Origin: Candidatus Pelagibacter sp.
GTDB taxonomy: Bacteria > Pseudomonadota > Alphaproteobacteria > Pelagibacterales > Pelagibacteraceae
Length of the DNA stretch: 10,464 nt
Reading direction: 5' to 3'
Assembly: GCA_002692325.1 (NCBI GenBank)
Contig: NZJU01000026.1
Span: 19,518 to 29,981, forward strand
A program made the position numbers and the translations under genes. Positions 8,388 through 10,464 of the stretch are shown here, one piece after another; the stretch's first letter is position 1; every line of letters begins with the position of its first letter. A model generated the notes under the pieces. It was not told where the DNA came from, did no database searches, and saw nothing but the letters and a program-made list of their open reading frames with translations.

Positions 8388-9390
8388 TAGCCCTTTCTAA
8401 CAAGGAATATTTTTTGAACTTTTCAAATAATTCCTTTGGAAATTCAAAGTGATTTTCATTCCTAACCGCAAATCTTAACTTTGCTGACCGCGATGGAGGA
8501 TTTTTTATTATTTCTATTTTTGATGGTTTTATAACTTTATTAAATTTTTCAAATAAAATATTTCCAATTTGATTATTTCTTGGCAGATATCTTGATGTGT
8601 TAGGCTTATCTTGGGAGTAATTTTTAAAAAAATATTTTACAATTCTATCTTCTATTGAGTGAAAAGATACTACCAAAATTTTTCCACCGGCTTTAAGTAA
8701 TTTTGTTGCCTCAGCAAGACCATTTAAAAGCTCGGTTACCTCAGAATTTACAAATATTCTCAATGCTTGGAAAGTTTTTGTACATACGTTAATTTTACTA
8801 TTATAATTTTTTTTCTTACTTTTTTTAATTATATTCACGAGATCATTTGTGTTTAATATTTTTGAAATTTTTCGTTTTTTGATGATGTTCTTAGCTATAG
8901 CGCTGGCTTCTTTTTCTTCACCGAAAATTTTCAAAACTTGTTTTAAATTTTTTTCATCTATGGAATTGAGCATTTCAGTGAGACTTATTTCGCTCAGACC
9001 CATTGACATATCTAACTTTTCATTTGATTTAAAAGAAAAACCTCTGCTTAAATCTTGAATTTGATAGGAAGATAAACCTAAATCAAAAATTATTACATCA
9101 AATTTTTTATTAACAAATATTTTACCCAAATTGCTATATTTTTCATTGATGAATTTAAAACGCTGTGGAAATTTTTCTTTAAGACTATTGGCAAATTTTT
9201 TTATATTTTTGTCTCGATCTATTGCATCGATATTTGCTGCGGTTTTTATCAGAATTTTTTTTGAATATCCGCCACCTCCAAAAGTGCAGTCTAGAAAGTC
9301 ACCTTTTTTCTTATCTAAGCAAAGACCTAATACTTCGTTTAATAATACTGGAAAATGGTATAACTTTTCCGGTATTATTTTTTTTTTCAT
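8374..9390 (-). CDS. rsmH: RsmH, 16S rRNA (cytosine-1402-N4) methyltransferase
   Basis: A 338-residue SAM-dependent methyltransferase (older name MraW) that methylates N4 of C1402 in the 16S rRNA P-site region. Visible motifs are HFPVLLNEV near 12-20, the SAM-binding motif I DCTFGGGGYS at 34-43, DLGLSSYQI at 103-111, RGFSF and DMSMG at about 116-131, SFHSIEDRIVK at 242-252 and NPPSRSAKLR at 297-306. I chose the ATG at 9390 because an AAGGA stands just upstream and the protein then begins a normal distance before HFPVLL. A TTG at 9405 would add five residues but has no ribosome site. The ATG is 18 bases after the ftsZ stop, and no promoter fits in that gap, so it is probably cotranscribed with ftsZ. 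The 3' end overlaps ftsL by 14 bases. mraZ, the usual upstream neighbour, is absent. Confidence 0.97.
   Translation of the reverse strand: MKKKIIPEKLYHFPVLLNEVLGLCLDKKKGDFLDCTFGGGGYSKKILIKTAANIDAIDRDKNIKKFANSLKEKFPQRFKFINEKYSNLGKIFVNKKFDVIIFDLGLSSYQIQDLSRGFSFKSNEKLDMSMGLSEISLTEMLNSIDEKNLKQVLKIFGEEKEASAIAKNIIKKRKISKILNTNDLVNIIKKSKKKNYNSKINVCTKTFQALRIFVNSEVTELLNGLAEATKLLKAGGKILVVSFHSIEDRIVKYFFKNYSQDKPNTSRYLPRNNQIGNILFEKFNKVIKPSKIEIIKNPPSRSAKLRFAVRNENHFEFPKELFEKFKKYSLLERANAKK
8391..8397 (-). promoter_or_regulatory. Shine-Dalgarno site of ftsL
   Basis: GAAAGGG on the minus strand ends three bases before the ftsL ATG at 8387 and lies in the last codons of rsmH. It supports that start over later ones. 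Confidence 0.6.
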
Positions 9391-9392
9391 AA

Positions 9393-9397
9393 TCCTT
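9393..9397 (-). promoter_or_regulatory. Shine-Dalgarno site of rsmH
   Basis: AAGGA in the 18-base gap between ftsZ and rsmH, two bases before the ATG at 9390. The spacing is short, but there is no alternative for this gene, and it decides for the ATG over the TTG at 9405. Confidence 0.5.
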
Positions 9398-9408
9398 GCT
9401 GTCAACCA

Positions 9409-10464
9409 TTAATATTTTTGCTTTCTTAAAAATGCCGGTATTTCAAAATCCTCATCTTCTTTTAAATCACTTACGTCATTAAATAAATCACCTGCATTTT
9501 CTTTTTCTTCATCGGGGACTCTTATAGTTTTAGCTTCAATCTGATCGCTTTCATTATCTACGTCATCAGCAAAAACTTTTGGAGAGCTTTCTTCCTCTAT
9601 TTTTTCATTTTCAATACTACTTTCCTTAATTTGAAAACTATTTTCCTGATTTATTTTATTTTGCTCTAGATAGGAGGTGTTTTCTAAAGATAAACCAGAT
9701 GGAATTTTTTCACTCACTGAATCTTTTAAATCGCTAGTGTCGATGCTCTGAGTTGTTTCTTTGTTTATCTCAATTTCCTCATTTAGCTTTAAAGCAGTAG
9801 CGCCGTCGACTAAATTTAAAGTGTTGTTTTCAAAAGTTGAACCCCTTGTAAATAAATTTTCTGAATTACCGATGTTTCTATTCTGAACTCGATTCATCAT
9901 ATTGAAAACAGTTTTATTTTCAGTCCTGAAACCATCAAGAGCAGTTGCAACTATTGATACTCGCATTTTACCGTTAAGATTTTCATCTTGTATAGCACCA
10001 AAAATTGACTCAGCTTCAGGATCTACCTCTGCTCTAATCTTATTCACAGCTTGGTCAACCTCAAACAAAGTTATATCATCTCCTCCCGTAATATTTACTA
10101 AAAGACCCTTTGCTCCTTTTAAAGAATACTCGTCTATTAATGGATTATTTAAAGCCATATCTGTTGCTACATTAGCTCTATCTTCTCCCTCTGCTTCTCC
10201 AGTGCCCATCATTGCTTTACCCATTCTACTCATAACTGTCTCAACATCAGCGAAATCTAAATTTACCATACCGGGTCTAACCATAAGATCGGTCACACTT
10301 TGTACTCCATGCTTCAATACATCATTAGATAGTTTAAAAGCCTCTTTAAGTGTTGTCCCTTCATTTGCAATTTTAAAAAGATTCTGATTTGGGACTACAA
10401 TTACAGTGTCTAGATGTTTTTTTAATTCCTCTAGCCCTGCAATAGCTCTTCTCATTCTTTTAGG
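9409..10464 (-). CDS. ftsZ: FtsZ, C-terminal part (cut by window end)
   Basis: The tubulin-like GTPase that forms the division ring. The frame is open to the right edge, giving 351 residues; the N-terminal GTP-binding domain with the GGGTGTG signature lies outside. The Met at 10455 is internal: Pro-Lys-Arg precedes it and [12 protein letters not shown] is the family's mid-protein region. Counting from that Met, the visible parts are VPNQNLF at 21-27, the T7 catalytic loop NLDFAD at 65-70 that completes the GTPase site of the neighbouring subunit, [12 protein letters not shown] at 83-94, and the C-terminal domain to about 190. A long, acidic, Ser/Asn-rich and probably disordered linker of about 140 residues follows. 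The end, [12 protein letters not shown] at 337-348, is the conserved peptide that binds FtsA and similar partners. It is followed by rsmH after 18 bases. Confidence 0.97.
   Translation of the reverse strand, partial: PKRMRRAIAGLEELKKHLDTVIVVPNQNLFKIANEGTTLKEAFKLSNDVLKHGVQSVTDLMVRPGMVNLDFADVETVMSRMGKAMMGTGEAEGEDRANVATDMALNNPLIDEYSLKGAKGLLVNITGGDDITLFEVDQAVNKIRAEVDPEAESIFGAIQDENLNGKMRVSIVATALDGFRTENKTVFNMMNRVQNRNIGNSENLFTRGSTFENNTLNLVDGATALKLNEEIEINKETTQSIDTSDLKDSVSEKIPSGLSLENTSYLEQNKINQENSFQIKESSIENEKIEEESSPKVFADDVDNESDQIEAKTIRVPDEEKENAGDLFNDVSDLKEDEDFEIPAFLRKQKY

Noticed and set aside
8075..9405. TTG codons at 9405 (rsmH) and 8077 (ftsI) as starts
   Set aside because: An in-frame ATG follows each within one to five codons, has equal or better upstream sequence, and fits the family N-terminus.
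2770..9412. Other short plus-strand open frames (2770-2970, 4739-4987, 5162-5362, 7026-7292, 7332-7526, 7978-8166, 8849-9058, 9131-9412)
   Set aside because: All lie antisense to well-identified dcw genes, have Phe/Ser/Leu-rich compositions expected from reversed Lys/Glu-rich AT-rich coding, and show no motif.
9902..10387. Plus-strand open frame of 161 codons opposite ftsZ
   Set aside because: It is a mirror of the conserved ftsZ coding frame. The product has no recognisable domain, no ribosome site was seen, and the minus-strand frame has clear FtsZ motifs throughout.
1..10464. Plus-strand T-runs as intrinsic terminators
   Set aside because: They are Lys codons of minus-strand genes. I saw no GC-rich stem before any of them, and no intergenic space exists.

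Overview
The window is one continuous stretch of the division and cell wall (dcw) gene cluster. Every gene lies on the minus strand, so transcription runs from the right end to the left end. The DNA is very AT-rich, and the coding strand is loaded with A-runs, so the proteins are rich in Lys, Ile, Asn and Phe. Genes overlap or sit within about 20 bases of each other, and I see no intergenic region. The bacterium is Gram-negative type: the MurE part carries the DNPR motif of meso-diaminopimelate-adding enzymes, and FtsZ ends in an EIPAFLR peptide of proteobacterial type. Small compact genes and extreme AT content suggest a streamlined alphaproteobacterium, for example SAR11/Pelagibacterales or a similarly AT-rich marine lineage. 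That placement is inference. TGA ends ftsW and ftsI, so the standard bacterial code applies.

In transcription order (high to low coordinates) the genes are: ftsZ (3' part only, cut by the window end), rsmH/mraW, ftsL, ftsI, a murE-murF fused frame, mraY, murD, ftsW, and murG (5' part only, cut by the window start). From rsmH to murG this is the classical dcw order. The unusual point is the start: ftsZ sits directly upstream of rsmH, where mraZ usually lies, whereas ftsZ normally closes the cluster.

The products work in one process. MurE, MurF and MurD build the UDP-MurNAc-peptide in the cytoplasm. MraY moves it to the lipid carrier as lipid I, and MurG adds GlcNAc to make lipid II. FtsW polymerises lipid II and FtsI crosslinks it at the septum, with FtsL as part of the activating complex and FtsZ as the ring scaffold. 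RsmH is a 16S rRNA methyltransferase that travels with this cluster.

The most notable observation is at the murE/murF junction. The fusion is held in frame by a run of eight A's. One A fewer would end MurE at tandem stops (TGA TAG) that overlap the natural ATG of MurF in an ATGA arrangement. So the fusion is one base from a normal two-gene layout. It may be a recent fusion, a site of polymerase slippage giving both forms, or a sequence error. I found no RNA genes, mobile elements, CRISPR arrays, attachment sites, terminators or credible promoters, and no sign of an undescribed multi-gene system.
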